Source: Petunia secreta (Eukaryota > Streptophyta > Magnoliopsida > Solanales > Solanaceae). Taken from it: a DNA stretch of 64,000 nt. Every line of letters starts with the position of its first letter. The stretch's first letter is position 1. The notes beneath the pieces were generated by a model. The model was not told the origin of the DNA and searched no databases. It saw nothing but the letters and a program-made list of their open reading frames with translations. Below, one piece after another: positions 1 through 12,169 of this stretch. The DNA lies in NCBI GenBank assembly GCA_029990175.1, contig JARKIP010000021.1:21333501-21397500 (forward strand), given 5' to 3'. Both the position numbers and the translations under genes were made by a program.

Positions 1-876
1 AGCTTTACATTATATCGGGTGCAGGAGTATTCCGCCCCAGGAGAGTGCAGGAGTATTCCGCCTCTGGTTTATATTATATCAGGTGCATGAGTATTCCGCT
101 CTAGTTGGTTATTAGATTGGATTCCCCTCGAATGCAGGAGTATTCCGCTTCGAGATGGGATTACGGGCACATGTGACCCTTTGCATCATTTTTCATTTCA
201 TACCATTGTGTAAACTTGTGGTACATAACTACTGTTCTGCTTATACATGCATTGCTTATTTGTCGATATGTTTTTGGCTCGTATTCCTGGTTGAGTTTAT
301 GGTTTCATACGTGTTTCCAGTTATTATCTGGCTCTGCCTTTTTATAATTTAAATAAGAGGAATTTGGTTAATCTGTTTCTTCTCCCTGGCTAGCTATCCT
401 ATTCTTTGAGGTGGCTAGTCTGCCGCACTTATTGAGTCCTTTTGACTCACCCTTATTTGTTGTTTGTTTCTTGTCTATCTATTTCGTTTCGGCAGGTTCG
501 CTCCAGGATTGAGTTCGCCACGTTGTGAAGGAGCGAAGACGACTTCAGCTGTCAGGGTGAGCCAGCTTATTCCGGATGACCACCATTTTATGTTTACTAT
601 TTCAGTTGTATTTTGCTCCCTTCAAGAGGTATCTATCTTCTTTTGTACTCTTATATATCTAGTCTGGATAGCCTTAAACCTAGTATGTTGGGTAGTCAGT
701 TGTAATTTCTTTTGTACAGCTTAGAGGTATCAGTATGTTTGTGTTTTTTTCTAAGTCTTGTTCTTATTTATGAATTGTTATATTTATTTTTATAATTTAA
801 TTGGTAAAGGTTCGTCCGACGGGTCTAGGGGGATGTCGGGTGCCCGCGCGGCCGAACCGAATTTCGGGTCGTGTCA
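1..876 (+). mobile_element. 3' part of an LTR (probably Ty3/gypsy, Tekay/Del-like)
   Basis: The stretch ends in a GC-rich segment (810-876) closing with the pattern cgggtcgtgtca. This resembles the usual 3' end of Del/Tekay LTRs in plants, which end in CA. The left end lies outside the window, so length and partner LTR cannot be judged. No primer binding site follows at 877, so this is either a 3' LTR or a solo LTR. The first 150 bases carry four copies of the 15-mer GCAGGAGTATTCCGC (one with a mismatch). The short open frames at 155-352 and 464-724 lack recognisable domains and are not treated as genes. Confidence 0.5.
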
Positions 877-2902
877 ATTCTACTATAACTTTTTATGGCA
901 TTTTCTGACATTGATACGATATGTAGTTGGTTAATACTGTTGATGGGGTAGTGAAATGATCTATTCACTTTTACAAGAGGTTTTTAGTTCGAGCCTTAGC
1001 GAAAAAAGGCTGTTGTCAATAAGTTTTATCTGTATTAGAGGCAGACCCCCAATTTGATTTCAATGGATTAAACCTTCAAAGTTCGTTCTTATGCTTATAA
1101 AAATTTCATATTTAAATCATGAGTATAAATTTAATGATTGTTGAAATTTTTAGTAATTTCTAACATAAATATCAAATAACTAAGGGTATCAAAATTTAGG
1201 TAGATGGAAAAAAAAATTACAGTGACTTTTTTTTTTTCCTCTTTTGATCCCTAATTTTTAAGATTTTAGCAACTCATTAACCACTAAGACAAATGATCTT
1301 GGGAGTAAACCCCGCCAAAGTGTTAACAGTGACTATCTTAATGGATAATAATAGTAATAATTTAGAATTCAATAACCCATTTTCCCTAAAAGAAAACTGT
1401 CAAGTCCCATTCTTTCTTTTATAGGAAAGAAATACAGGACCTAACACTGCGGAAAGTAAAATCAGAATAATCATATCGATCATTTCCCTTCTGTAACAAG
1501 AGTACAAGAACCCTACCAACATTATTTATTTAAAACTATGCACATTTAAAAGGAGTACCAAAATGACCTATGGTCATTCAATGGCAATGTCTAATAATTC
1601 TATTTGTCGGCTGAGTGAGACAATGTCCAAAAACATTTTGAGAACATCAAATTAATGTCTTTGCATAGGCTTGAGCAGCCTTGAGATGAAATATGGATAA
1701 TTGGAACTTATCATTCCTAAACTCGACTAGCTAGTTTTATGATATACGTACTAAAAAGACAATAGGATAAAGGTAAAAGATTACCTGCATAATGTTCGAT
1801 TTAATTAAATTAATGGAAACAAAATTATGTAATTTTTATATCATACCTGTACTCACTTTAATTCGAACTACTAAGATTATAAGTCAAAGTCACTCGGTCT
1901 TATGCTTTTTTACCCCCCTCTATCTCAATATATGTGGCGGTTTTGAATTTCGAGCGTCAAACGTTTTAAGCTTGTTTGTGAATTTAGATATAAAAGCTTT
2001 ATGGAAAATTTAAAACTACATATATAAAAAGTATTATAAGTCACAATTATTAACCATTAAAAGGGATATGAACGAAAACATGATTAAAAAAAAATGCATT
2101 TCACTCTCGAAATGAAAACCACTAGGTAAATTAATACAAATGGAGCTTTATTAATTTCTCCCTAAATTTTATTAATAATTACGTAGCTTTATAAAATATA
2201 GCTTTATTAATTTCTCCCTAAATTTGTTTTTTTGTTTTGTTAATTTCGGAAATACATTTTTCAAAACAAAACCCCAAGCTCTTTCTAGTTACTATAGTTG
2301 TACTTAAACTTATAGTTTCCGCGAATAGTTTAGGAAAACAAAAGAACTCCTTAATTGAATTTAAATTATATACATAATTTTTTCGGTTTGGTTTTTAACT
2401 ATTTGGTTCGATTTTTTGGTTCGATTTTCAACTATTCGATTTCGATTTTTTGATTTTCGATTTTGAAAAATTGCAATCCAAAGTATATCTTTTTTTCGTG
2501 TTATTGACGTGAGAGATTGCATTCAATCGAATGGTTTGACATAAGAAATGTAAAATGTTCTAGTCCGTATGTAGTAGTTCTGTTTGTTTATCAACCAAAA
2601 TAAATTTGGTTTGGTTTGTTTCCTCTTTTTGATTTGATTTTTTCAGTACGATTTTTCGGTTATGTCATAAGATAAAATTTTAAACCAAAATACTTGAAAG
2701 TATATCATTACATGTCCAAATATAAAATTGTAAAATTTAAAGTCTAAATCATAAAAGAACTTACAATTCAAGAAGTAGAAGTTAATGGAAGTACTACACA
2801 TGAGAGTTCCGCAAGTGTTATACAATAATACAAAAGGTGCGATCATATGAAAAGTCTTGAAGATAAAAGGTATTTGAAAATAAACTCTAATACACTTAAA
2901 GA
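877..2902. other. Gene-free AT-rich intergenic DNA
   Basis: No coding region is visible. The stretch at 2390-2650 is built of degenerate repeats of ttcggttt/ttcgattt words. The short open frames here have no recognisable domains. A tRNA-like SINE fragment lies at its left end. Confidence 0.6.
935..1010 (+). repeat. tRNA-like SINE head fragment
   Basis: A B-box-like word (tagttcgagcctt, 985-997) follows an A-box-like stretch (ggggtagtgaaatgat) at a spacing like that of a tRNA promoter. The right part is not definable. It could be chance similarity. Confidence 0.3.

Positions 2903-2973
<71 letters not shown>
2903..2973. repeat. (TAA)n microsatellite
   Basis: An uninterrupted run of about 23 TAA/AAT trinucleotides, followed at once by a short GTGTGT tract. 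Confidence 0.97.
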
Positions 2974-4255
2974 GAAGTGTGTGTATGTGTGTGTGAATAT
3001 ATCTATAAAATTTTGTTTTTGCGGTTTTTTGATTTCTATCTTTTTAAATTCGAAACAAAATCAAAAAATCAAAATTTTAAAATTCTCAATCCAATCCAAA
3101 TTAATTAATAAAAAATCCAAATCAAATTTAAAAATTAATTCAGTTCGATTTAATTTAATTTTTTGATTTAATCCAAATAGTGCATGTCCTAAAGTGAGTT
3201 TTATAATGAAAAGCGTGGTTGCCTTTTGTTGCTATCCTAGGATGATATTCAACAATTATAGTGATCATGAGCTCCATTTTCTGGCATACTATTTTCCAAG
3301 TTGATCTCCACCTTTGGGACCATTCTTTTTGGTTCATCCACTGCATTACCTAGTTCTTTGCCATGATGGACGTATTTCAGTTTTCACAAACTTCATCATG
3401 TATAGGACCACACATATGTAAGGTGATGATCTATATAAGAACTTTTATCACTGAATCTAGTACATTCTAATTTACAACATGGTGTTTGGTCAGAGGCGGA
3501 GCCAGAATTGAAGCCTGTGGATTCAGAGTGCTAATTATTTTAAGATATTAGATTTTGAATTTATAATTTGTTCATATTATATAAATTTTTTAAGAAAAAT
3601 ATAGAGTCTGACTCAAAGTTAGTAGGTTTGATCGAACCCGGTAACAATACTTTAGCTCCCCTCTTGTATTTGGTTGCACATAACATTTAAGAGAAAAGAA
3701 ACTTCTTATACTTGTGATTTACAACAAATATTAAAATTAAATTTATGTGATTGTAAATTATTTAATTAAAGGATAAATAAAAAATAAAGTTAAATTATTT
3801 TAAAATATAAAAAAATTTCTTTCTTTAGGACAACCTAATACTTTCACATTAAAGTAAAAAGAGAGAGGGAGTATTTTTCCTTTAAATATATCACGCAAAA
3901 GTAATAGTAGATGCGTGTCTTGGTGTTTTTATTGAAAGTGGTTCTTTTTAGAAAGATGCACTGAGTATTAAATTAAGATGGATTTATTTATTTTTAACTT
4001 CAAAGAAAAAAATTAAACAAAGATGTTCTTGAAAAAGAAAGATTTTCTTCAACAAATTCTTGGAAGTACTGTTGCTGTTAAAAGTAAAAACTCCAAACTA
4101 CGATGGAATATCAGGTGACAAGTCCACTTTATGAGAACTACAATGCTAGTTCTCACCTGGCAACACCAGTTTGTTTCATAAAAGTTTAGCTTTTATACAC
4201 CAATTGAGTACAGAAAATTTTATACCATCATATTATCTAAAAGATAAATATAAAC
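2974..4255. other. Gene-free intergenic DNA with a dispersed repeat
   Basis: No gene is seen. 3494-3665 resembles a dispersed plant repeat that begins with gaggcggagccagaatt, and a shorter related piece is at about 20465-20560. 3840-3880 ends in a gagagagggagtattttt motif typical of MITE termini. Confidence 0.5.
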
Positions 4256-4516
4256 AGTATTCCATTTGTCCCAATTTATTTTTAAAAAAAATCATCGCAA
4301 TTCATATGAACGTGCTTGACTAAGTACAAATTTTAAGACATAAGAAAGAGTATTGAAACTTATGATTTAAAACAAACTTTAAAAATTTGTGTGGCTTTAA
4401 ACTGCCTCATAAATTAAAGTTAAATTGTTACTCCACTTTACAAATAAAATAAATATTTCTGGACCGACTAAAAACAAAAGTCGGTCACATAAATTGGGAC
4501 AAAAGAAAGTAGTATT
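4256..4516. mobile_element. Stowaway-like MITE
   Basis: The left end (tattccatttgtcccaattt) and the right end (cataaattgggacaaaagaa, reading inward on the other strand) form diverged terminal inverted repeats around a TTTGTCCCAATTTAT core. The interior is AT-rich and noncoding. The same termini occur at 25693-25920 and 34483-34713. Confidence 0.6.
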
Positions 4517-5074
4517 CAATAAAGATGAAGATTATAATGTAACACAACAAATTAACTTTGATAGTGCAAGAGTATGAGCAACGTACGTGTATTTTAAAAT
4601 ATTAATCACATAAAACTATCAAAATAACTTATGCTGAGCTATAGGAATACCTTAACCTTACATGTGATATACTAAACCTAGATTTACCCAGAGGGTCAGT
4701 AGAAGCTTTTCTTGAAGGGAATACTAACAGAAAAGAATTGATGACAACAATAAGTAATGGTTTCTCCAAAAGATAAAAGACAAACAGCCAAGAAAAGTAC
4801 TGCAAAAATGTGGTGCTGTGAGCTGTGACAGGTCAATGCATATGATTCATTAATGCAGTTACTGTAGTTTCTGTTGTCTTTTTTTTCTGTAGTTCTAGTC
4901 TGTGTTCACTAGATTTCACTGTTTCTTTTGTAAATCAAAACTAAAGTACGATATTATATTTATTACCATTGGAGTACCTTGTTACAAGGACAATGGAAAA
5001 ATGAAGAATGAAAGTATAGTTGGATAGATGAGCGTCACCATCATTAATGAAATTTTTTTCTGACATAAAAAGTG
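4517..5074. other. Gene-free intergenic DNA
   Basis: I see no gene, RNA or clear repeat here. Confidence 0.5.
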
Positions 5075-5463
5075 TGGGATTTTTACACTCCATACCTATG
5101 AAATTTAAAGTATTTACAAGTCATACCTATTAAAAATTACACTATCCATAAAATTAAAAATATTTACCCAACCTACCCATTTATTATTGTATACTTTTGT
5201 TATACCTTATAGGTGTATACCTTTAAGGTATACTGCATAAATTATGGTATAAAAGTCTGGAGGACCATTTATTACTGTATACCTTTGTTATACCTTATAA
5301 GTTATATGTGTATATCTTTATGGTATACTGCATAAACTATGGTATACAAGTCTGGATGGGTAGAATGGGTAAATAGTTTAGTGGGTAGGTTGAGTAATAT
5401 TTGAAAGTAGTGGGTAGTGGTTGTAATTATTTTTGGTTTTGTGGGTATTTTTGTAAGTGTCCC
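5075..5463. mobile_element. Diverged TIR element interrupted at its right flank by copia
   Basis: About 95 bases at the left end can be aligned with the reverse complement of the right end (shared words acccaacctaccc, accaaaaataattac-like, tgggac/tgggat at the tips). Between them an ~86-bp unit (5179-5262 and 5266-5355) with paired tatacc/ggtata words is repeated. AAAAGT occurs on both sides, suggesting a 6-8 bp target duplication. The neighbouring copia element inserted inside the right-hand copy. It is noncoding and its superfamily is not assigned. Confidence 0.45.
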
Positions 5464-5469
5464 AAAAAG

Positions 5470-6093
5470 TGTTGATATTTTTGTATTTAAAAAGAATGAC
5501 ACATATGGTAGATACTTGTTAATATTATGTGATGAGTGGCATTTCATCTACTAGGTGGCTAATTTATGGTTAAGAGTGGCAATTAAATGGATTAGTGGCA
5601 GCCCATGTGTCTATTTATTAGCTTAGTTGCAAAGATATTTTGACAAATAATCATACACTTGTCAATGTCTTAGCAAACCTTGCTATCTATAAATACCCAT
5701 GGAAAAGTGGTCATTTCACTCAACCAAAAAACATCTTCTGCCGTTCCTCTTCTTTTAGTAATATAACCTTGTTTCTAAATATAATTTTCTTTCTAGCCAC
5801 TTTTAGCCACTATCCCAAATTATATAACCACTTAAAATATAGCCTACTTCCTTTTGTCACCTCTACCCTAGACTTGCTGAATCATTATTTATTTTGCTGA
5901 TTCCTGCACCCTCTTATATATATAGAGGAAGGCTTGTTTAATCCTGGGGAAACATTTCATATTACCGAAATAGTTTCTTAGGACAGTGCCCAGCACAACT
6001 CAAGTTTTGTAATAATATTATCGGTTACTTTCTCACTTTTGTATCTACAATATTTTCATTGTATTATATTATATTTTTCCCATTGTACCTGCA
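5470..6093 (+). repeat. 5' LTR of copia element 1
   Basis: Same length as the copy at 10573-11196. It contains a tatatatata-type TATA region followed by gaggaaggc at about 5915-5935, a plausible promoter. An 86-aa open frame inside it (5640-5900) is present almost unchanged in the other LTR, so it is an LTR feature and not a gene. Confidence 0.95.
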
Positions 6094-6105
6094 ATCTAAG
6101 AAACT

Positions 6106-7161
6106 ATGGCAAGTAACCCTACTTCCGAAAATGTTGTTGATACTACCAATGTTACTGCTGTTCGTTCCACTACTGATACTACCAATGTCGGTACTACACC
6201 CGCTGCTTCAGGACCAGTTGTACTACCCTATGCCAAACCATTCCCTGACGTGTCTAATATTGAAATTTTCGCTAATGAGAATTTCAAACGTTGGCAAGAA
6301 CGTATATTTTCACTGCTCGATGTTCACGGTGTTGCTCATACTCTGTCCGACCCACAACCCGGTCCGAACTCTGATGGAAAAATACTGGAGTCCTGGCAAT
6401 ATGCTAATAAGGTATGTCGTCACACTATTTTGCAGACTCTTTCTAACGAATTGTTTGACGTGTACTGTAGCTGTAAGGAATCAAAAGTCATTTGGGAGGC
6501 CTTGATTAAAAAGTTCACTGCTGAAGATGCTACAAAACAAAAATTTGTAGTAGGAAAATTTTATCACTGGCAAATGACTGATGAAAAGGAAATAAAAGTC
6601 CAAATCAATGAGTACCAAAAATTACTTGAAGATCTTAAAGCTGAGGGTATCTCACTGCCAGAAAAGTTTGCTGCTGGAGTATTGATCGAGAAGCTGCCCG
6701 AATCATGGAATGATTACAAGAACAGTTTGAAACATAAGCAAATGAACTTCACTATTGAGGAAATAGTGACTCACATCCTAATTGAAGATACCAACAGAAA
6801 GGAGTATGCCAAAGCTAAAATGGCAGCACTAAAGGCAAATCTAGTGCAAACCAAGAACAAAAGGTACGCCAATAAGTCTAGAAGTTACAAGCCCAATAAC
6901 CCCAATTTTAAGAAAAAGAAATGCTCTTGTTTTGTTTGTGGAAAACCAGGTCATCATGCCGCACAATGCAGGAAGAGAGCGGGAAACGACAAAGAAAAGA
7001 GTAATCCTCCTAAGGCTAACTTTGTCGAAGGAGATGATATTATTGCAGTTGTCGTTTCTCAGGCAAACATCATAGCAAATGTGAAAGAATGGGTGGTAGA
7101 CCTGGGACTACTCGGCACATTTGTGCAAACCGAGAAGCATTTACCTCCTATACTTCTATAG
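6106..7161 (+). pseudogene. copia gag with zinc knuckle and start of protease (broken)
   Basis: Encodes a 351-residue frame. Residues ~30-240 are a copia-type gag (UBN2-like) region. It is followed by a basic stretch and a CCHC zinc knuckle (CFVCGKPGHHAAQC, ~residues 275-290), the nucleic-acid-binding part of the capsid protein. The frame then enters the protease, where the active site should read D-(S/T)-G-A-T. Instead it reads WVVDLGLLG and shifts frame, because one base is missing after the glycine codon near 7100. The rest of the protease continues in the frame starting at 7089. The start codon is the first ATG after the LTR. Confidence 0.85.
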
Positions 7162-10013
7162 GGGATTACGATGAAATAGTCTACCTTGGAGACTCAAGGA
7201 CTGCCAAAGTTCTTGGCAAGGGTAAAGTACTCCTGAAACTCACTTCAGGAAAGACTTTAGCCCTCATGAATGTGCTACATGTTCCTACTATTAGGGCAAA
7301 CCTGATTTCCGTAGCCTTGTTACTGAAAGTGGGGTTGAAAGTGTCATTTGACACTGATAAGATCATAATGACAAAAAATGATGTGTTTGTTGGAAAGGGC
7401 TATTGTAACCAAGGACTCTTTGTACTTAATGTTTCTAGTGTTAACGATGAAAATGCATCTACTTCTGCTTATACGATTGACTCAGTTTCTTTATGGCATG
7501 CTAGACTACGACATGTTAATATCTCATATATAAAGAAAATGCAATCATTAGTTTTAATATCTGGTCTAGACTCAAATAAATTTGACAAATGTGAAATTTG
7601 TGCTGAAACTAAAACTACTAGAAAATCTTGTTTTCCTGTAAATCGAGAAACTGAACTACTATCTCTAATTCACACTGATTTGGGTGATTTAAAAAAGACG
7701 AAGACTAGAGGTGGTAAAAGATATTATGTGACTTTTATTGATGATTTTTCTAGATATACTAAGTTATATTTGCTTAGAAATAATGATGACGCCTTTGATG
7801 CTTTTATTCTTATAAAACTGAGATTGAAAACCAACTTAGTAGAAAAATCAAGAGAATTAGATCTGATAGAGGAGGAGAATACTAAACCTTGAACGATTAT
7901 TATGAGAAAGAAGGAATTATTCATGAAGCAACTCCTCCATATTCACCCGAGTCTAATGGAGTAGCTGAAAGGAAGAATAGAACATTAAAAGAAATGATGA
8001 ACTCGATGTTAATTAGTGCAAATGTACCTGATAATTTGTGGGGTGAAGCAATTTTATCTGCATGTCACTTACAGAATAGGATTCCTCATAGAAGAACTGG
8101 CAAAACTCCCTATGAGTTATGGAAAGGTTATACACCTAACCTGAAATATTTAAAAGTGTGGGGGTGCCTTGCCAAAGTTCTTTTGCCTGAACCTAAAAAG
8201 AGAACAATAGGTTCTAAAACTGCAGATTGCATGCTTATTGGATATGCTGAACATAGTGCTGCATATAGATTTCTTGTTTTAAAAAGTGATGTGCTTGATT
8301 ACAACACTATACTTGAGACAAAGAATGCTGAATTTTTTGAACATATTTTTCCACTATCTGATAAAACTTCTCATGCACCTGTTGAAACAATAAGTACCTC
8401 TGTCAAGGAAATGAGACGAGCAAAAGGCATAGAAAGAAATACTTTTCTTATGGAAATGATTTTCAAACTTTTATTGTAAATAATGAACCATTAAGTTATT
8501 TTGAAGCTATTACTTCTTCCGATGCTAAGTTTTGGAAAGAGGCAATTAATGTTGAACTTGATTCTATTGTGAAAAATAAAACATGGGTTTTGACTGATTT
8601 ACCTCCTGGTGCAAAGCCTATTGGTTGCAAATGGATTTTCAAAAAAAAAAATTTAATCCTGATGGATCTATAGATAAGTATAAAGCTCGACTAGTAGCAA
8701 AAGGCTTTTTTCAAAAACAAAATATTGATTATTTTGATACATTTGCACTAGTGACTAGAATTTCTTCAATTAGACTTTTAATTGCCCTGGCTTCAATTCA
8801 TAAACTTTTTATTCATCAAATGGATGTCAAAACAGCATTTTTAAATGGTGACTTAGAAGAAGAAATTTATATGGTTCAACCTGAGGGATGTGTTGTTCCT
8901 GGGCAAGAAAATAAAGTTTGTAAATTAATTAAATCTCTTTATGGCCTTAAGCAAGCTCCTAAACAGTGGCATGAAAAATTAGACCAAGTCTTAATGAAAG
9001 ATGATTTTTCCTCAATTGAGGTGGATAAATGTGTTTATACTAAAGTATTAAATGATGATTTTGTGATAATCAGTCTATATGTAGATGATATGCTTATATT
9101 TGGTACCAATTTAAATATTGTACAGAGTACCAAATTATTTTTGTCATCATGAAAGATCTGGGTGATGCAAATATGATATTGGGAGTTAAAGTTATAAGGG
9201 GTGATGATGGTATCGTGCTGTCACAAGAACATTATGTTAAGAGACTTCTTAAGAAGTTTGATTCTTTTGATGTGACACCTGTGGCCACTCCTTATGACGC
9301 TAGCTCTCAATTGAAAAAGAATAAAGGTGACCCAGTTGCTCAGTCTAAATATGCTCATATAATTGGGAGTCTGATGCATAATGAATTATACAAGGCCTGA
9401 AATAGCCTATGTTGTGTGTAGACTGAGTAGATATACTAATAATCCCAATCAAGAGCATTGGTCTGTATTAGTAAGACTGATGAAATATTTGAAAGGAACC
9501 ATGAATTATGGTATCCTGTATAGTGGATTTCCCGCTGTATTAGAGGGATACAGTGATGCTAACTGGATTTCTGATTCAGAAGTGATAAGATCCACTAGTG
9601 GTTATGTGTTCACCCTTGGTGGTGGTGCAATAGCATGGAAATCAGCCAAGCAAACTATAATTGCTAAATCTACTATGGAATCAGAGTTTATAGCTCTGGA
9701 ATTGGCTGGTTCTAAGGCTGAATGGCTAAGAAACTTCTTAGCTGATATTCCTTTAACGAAGGATTTATTGTCTCCTGTATCTATTCATTGTGGTAGTAAA
9801 GCGGCAATAGATGTTGCCAAGAATAAATCTTATAATGGAAAACGCAGACACATTCGTCTGAGACATAAAGTTATCAAGCAGCTGCTGAGAGATGGAATAA
9901 TTTCAATTGATTATGTCAAGTCAGAATTGAATTTAGCTGATCCTCTGACTAAACCTGTGGGAAGAAAATTAATTCTTCAAACCTCAAAAGAGATGGGGTT
10001 AAGGCTAACATGA
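7089..10013 (+). pseudogene. copia pol: protease remnant, integrase, reverse transcriptase, RNase H (multiple frameshifts)
   Basis: Domains in order: protease tail; GAG-pre-integrase HHCC (LWHARLRHVN ... CEICAETKTTRKSC); integrase core, with the second catalytic region RSDRGGEY shifted into another frame near 7860 and followed by an in-frame TAA at 7883; integrase E region (SPESNGVAERKNRTLKE); reverse transcriptase (8515-9140, with the catalytic YVDDML box); RNase H (9390-10013, DANW, ESEF, HIRLRHK). Breaks are visible near 7100, 7840, 7883, 8440, 8641 (an 11-A run), 9150 and 9380. Most are single-base indels or small losses, so no functional polyprotein is expected. Confidence 0.9.
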
Positions 10014-10572
10014 TTGTCAATAGTGATGGCAACCCAACCTATGTGATTGGAGATCCCATGAAGTAGGTTCATATGGGTAACAAGTCAATATTGACACTGA
10101 AGCACTATAATATGAAGTGCTTAGCTGCTACTATTTGGGAGGTTGAGTTATAAATCTTAATGAATTCATAGTCCTTATGGATGGTGTATTTAAAGAAGTG
10201 TACACTTGATGAATTCACCTATATGAGAGTGGAGTGAGGCCGCTCCTATGAGATTCTAGCCAAGTCTCTAGAGCTCTCATGAATAACCAGGCACGCGCAC
10301 GGCTTATTTGCGCAAAAACGCGTTGAACAGCAAAATTGTGGGGGTCAAAATGTGATTGGTAAAGCCTCTGGCTTACAAAAGGAATTGTTGGTTCATAGAA
10401 ATATTTTATTTCACCAGTAATTCTGTAAATCAAGTTTTACTGGTCTAAGTTTGGTTCATAGTCCAGAAGACACCAAACCTATTACATTTGGTCCATGCAA
10501 ATTCAGCAAGTCTTAAACACCTTTATTCCTCACATCTTCGCTCTTTAAATTCTTTTAAAATATGTGGGGGAG
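10014..10572 (+). other. 3' untranslated region of copia 1 ending in polypurine tract
   Basis: Noncoding stretch between the RNase H stop and the 3' LTR. It includes a locally GC-rich segment (gcacgcgcacggc, ~10290) and ends with atgtgggggag (10562-10572), the polypurine tract used for plus-strand priming. Confidence 0.8.
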
Positions 10573-11196
10573 TGTTGATATTTTTGTATTTTAAAAGAAT
10601 GACACATATGGTGGACACTTGTTAATATTATGTGATGGGTGGCATTTCATCTACTAGGTGGCTAATTTATGGTTAAGAGTGGCAGTTGAATGGATTAGTG
10701 GCAGCCCATGTGTCTATTTATTAGCTTAATTGCAAGGATATTTTGACAAATAATCATACACTTGTCAATGTCTTAGCAAACCTTGCTATCTATAAATACC
10801 CATGGAAAAGTGGCCATTTCACTCGACCAAAAAACATCTTCTGCCGTTCCTCTTCTTTTAGTAATATAACCTTGTTTCTAAATATAATTTTCTTTCTAGC
10901 CACTTTTAGCCACTATCCCAAATTATATAACCACTTAAAATATAGCCTACTTCCTTTTGTCACCTCTACCCTAGACTTGCTGAATCATTATTTATTTTGC
11001 TGATTCCTGCACCCTCTTATATATATAGAGGAAGGCTTGTTTAATCCTGGGGAAACATTTCATATTACCGAAATAGTTTCTTAGGATAGTGCCCAGCACA
11101 ACTCAAGCTTTGTAATAATATTATCAGTTACTTTCTCACTTTTGTATCTACAATATTTTCATTGTATTATATTATATTTTTCCCATTGTACCTACA
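10573..11196 (+). repeat. 3' LTR of copia element 1
   Basis: Starts TGTTGATATT and ends in CCTACA. It is collinear with the 5' LTR without indels and is followed directly by the AAAAG target duplication. Most of the ~14 differences are transitions. Confidence 0.95.
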
Positions 11197-11251
11197 AAAA
11201 GTACTCCTAACAATTGCAAAATGGACTTATTATCATAATTCAATTTATATA

Positions 11252-11569
11252 TGTCAAAATACTGAAGATCAAGGCTGGTTTGACACAAATCCAACTAAGA
11301 ACAAAGGAAGCCAATGAACTTTGTAGAGAGAAGAACAATGCAGAGCATTTGATATATTGAAAAATATCTAGAAATCTGAATATGTAAAACTAACTATACA
11401 AGATGCTATATAATGCCTATTTATACAAGGATCCAAGCTAACTAATTGCAATGAGCTAAGATTAACTAACTCCCTAAGCCTAGCTAACTTTAGCTAGCTT
11501 AACTAATAAGTTAACTAACTAACTAACTAACTTTTGCTGACTGTGCACTGTGTATCAGAGGACTCAACA
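11252..11569 (-). repeat. 3' LTR of copia element 2
   Basis: Contains tandem aacta tetranucleotide-like repeats (11510-11530), the source of the 4-bp length difference from its partner. It is bordered at 11570 by the complement of the polypurine tract. Confidence 0.93.
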
Positions 11570-12169
11570 CCCCCCTCAAGCTAGGAGGTATGAAGATGTT
11601 CTTCATTCCTAGCTTGGGCGACAAATAAGAATGTTGCACAATGGGAAGGCCTTTGGTGAAGAGATCTGCAGGTTGTTCTGAAGAAGTAAGAAAGTCTACA
11701 TGGACCAATCCTTGCAAGATCTTCTCGCGAATGAAGTGGCAGTCAATCTCTATGTGTTTGGTATGCTCATGGAACACTGGGTTGGCTGCAATTTATATGG
11801 CTGATTTGCTATCACTGCTGACTGAGACTGGCATAGTAATATCCATATTTAGCTCTTTGTACAAACCAGTTAACCACACCAACTCAGTCACTGTGGAGGC
11901 TAGACTTCTATATTCAGCTTTAACTGAGCTTCTAGAGACAGTTGATTGCTTCTTAGATCTCCAAGATACTGGTGACTCTCCAAGCTTGATCAAATATCCT
12001 GTGACAGACTTGCGTGTGTTTGGGCATGATGCCCAATCAGCATCACAGAAGGCAATCAGCTGGTCTGACCAGGAAGATGACATGAGAACCCCCATCCCTG
12101 GTGCTTGTTTGACATATTTGATAACTCGAACTGCAGCCTCCATGTATGAAGCCTTTGGCGAGTGCATGA
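11523..12169 (-). pseudogene. copia 2 RNase H, C-terminal part of pol (broken)
   Basis: On the minus strand this encodes the end of pol: CDADWASC, then VSRSSVKAEYRSL and VSSDSKSAI. A TAA replaces an expected Gln codon at ~11793, and the frame continues past it with EHTKHIEIDCHFIREK and the terminal DLFTKGLP motif. The upstream border is the nested insertion at 12170, which splits the sequence between the LSQF-type motif and SPKASYMEA. Confidence 0.88.

Larger units (their letters stand above)
5470..11196 (+). mobile_element. Full-length Ty1/copia retrotransposon (degenerate coding region)
   Basis: Two 624-bp LTRs, each starting TGTTGATATT and ending in CA, flank gag and pol in copia order (protease, integrase, reverse transcriptase, RNase H). 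The 5-bp target duplication AAAAG sits at 5465-5469 and 11197-11201. A polypurine tract (gtgggggag) directly precedes the 3' LTR. By eye the LTRs differ at about 14 of 624 positions (~2.2%), so the insertion is fairly young. No initiator-Met primer binding site (tggtatcagagc) follows the 5' LTR; the gag ATG is only 12 bases downstream. The reading frame is broken at six or more places, so the copy cannot be autonomous. Confidence 0.95.

Noticed and set aside
464..724. 86-aa frame at the left edge
   Set aside because: Sits in LTR sequence and has no known domain.
5640..5900. 86-aa open frame repeated at 10743-11003
   Set aside because: It lies inside both LTRs of copia 1 and is identical because the LTRs are; no domain is seen.
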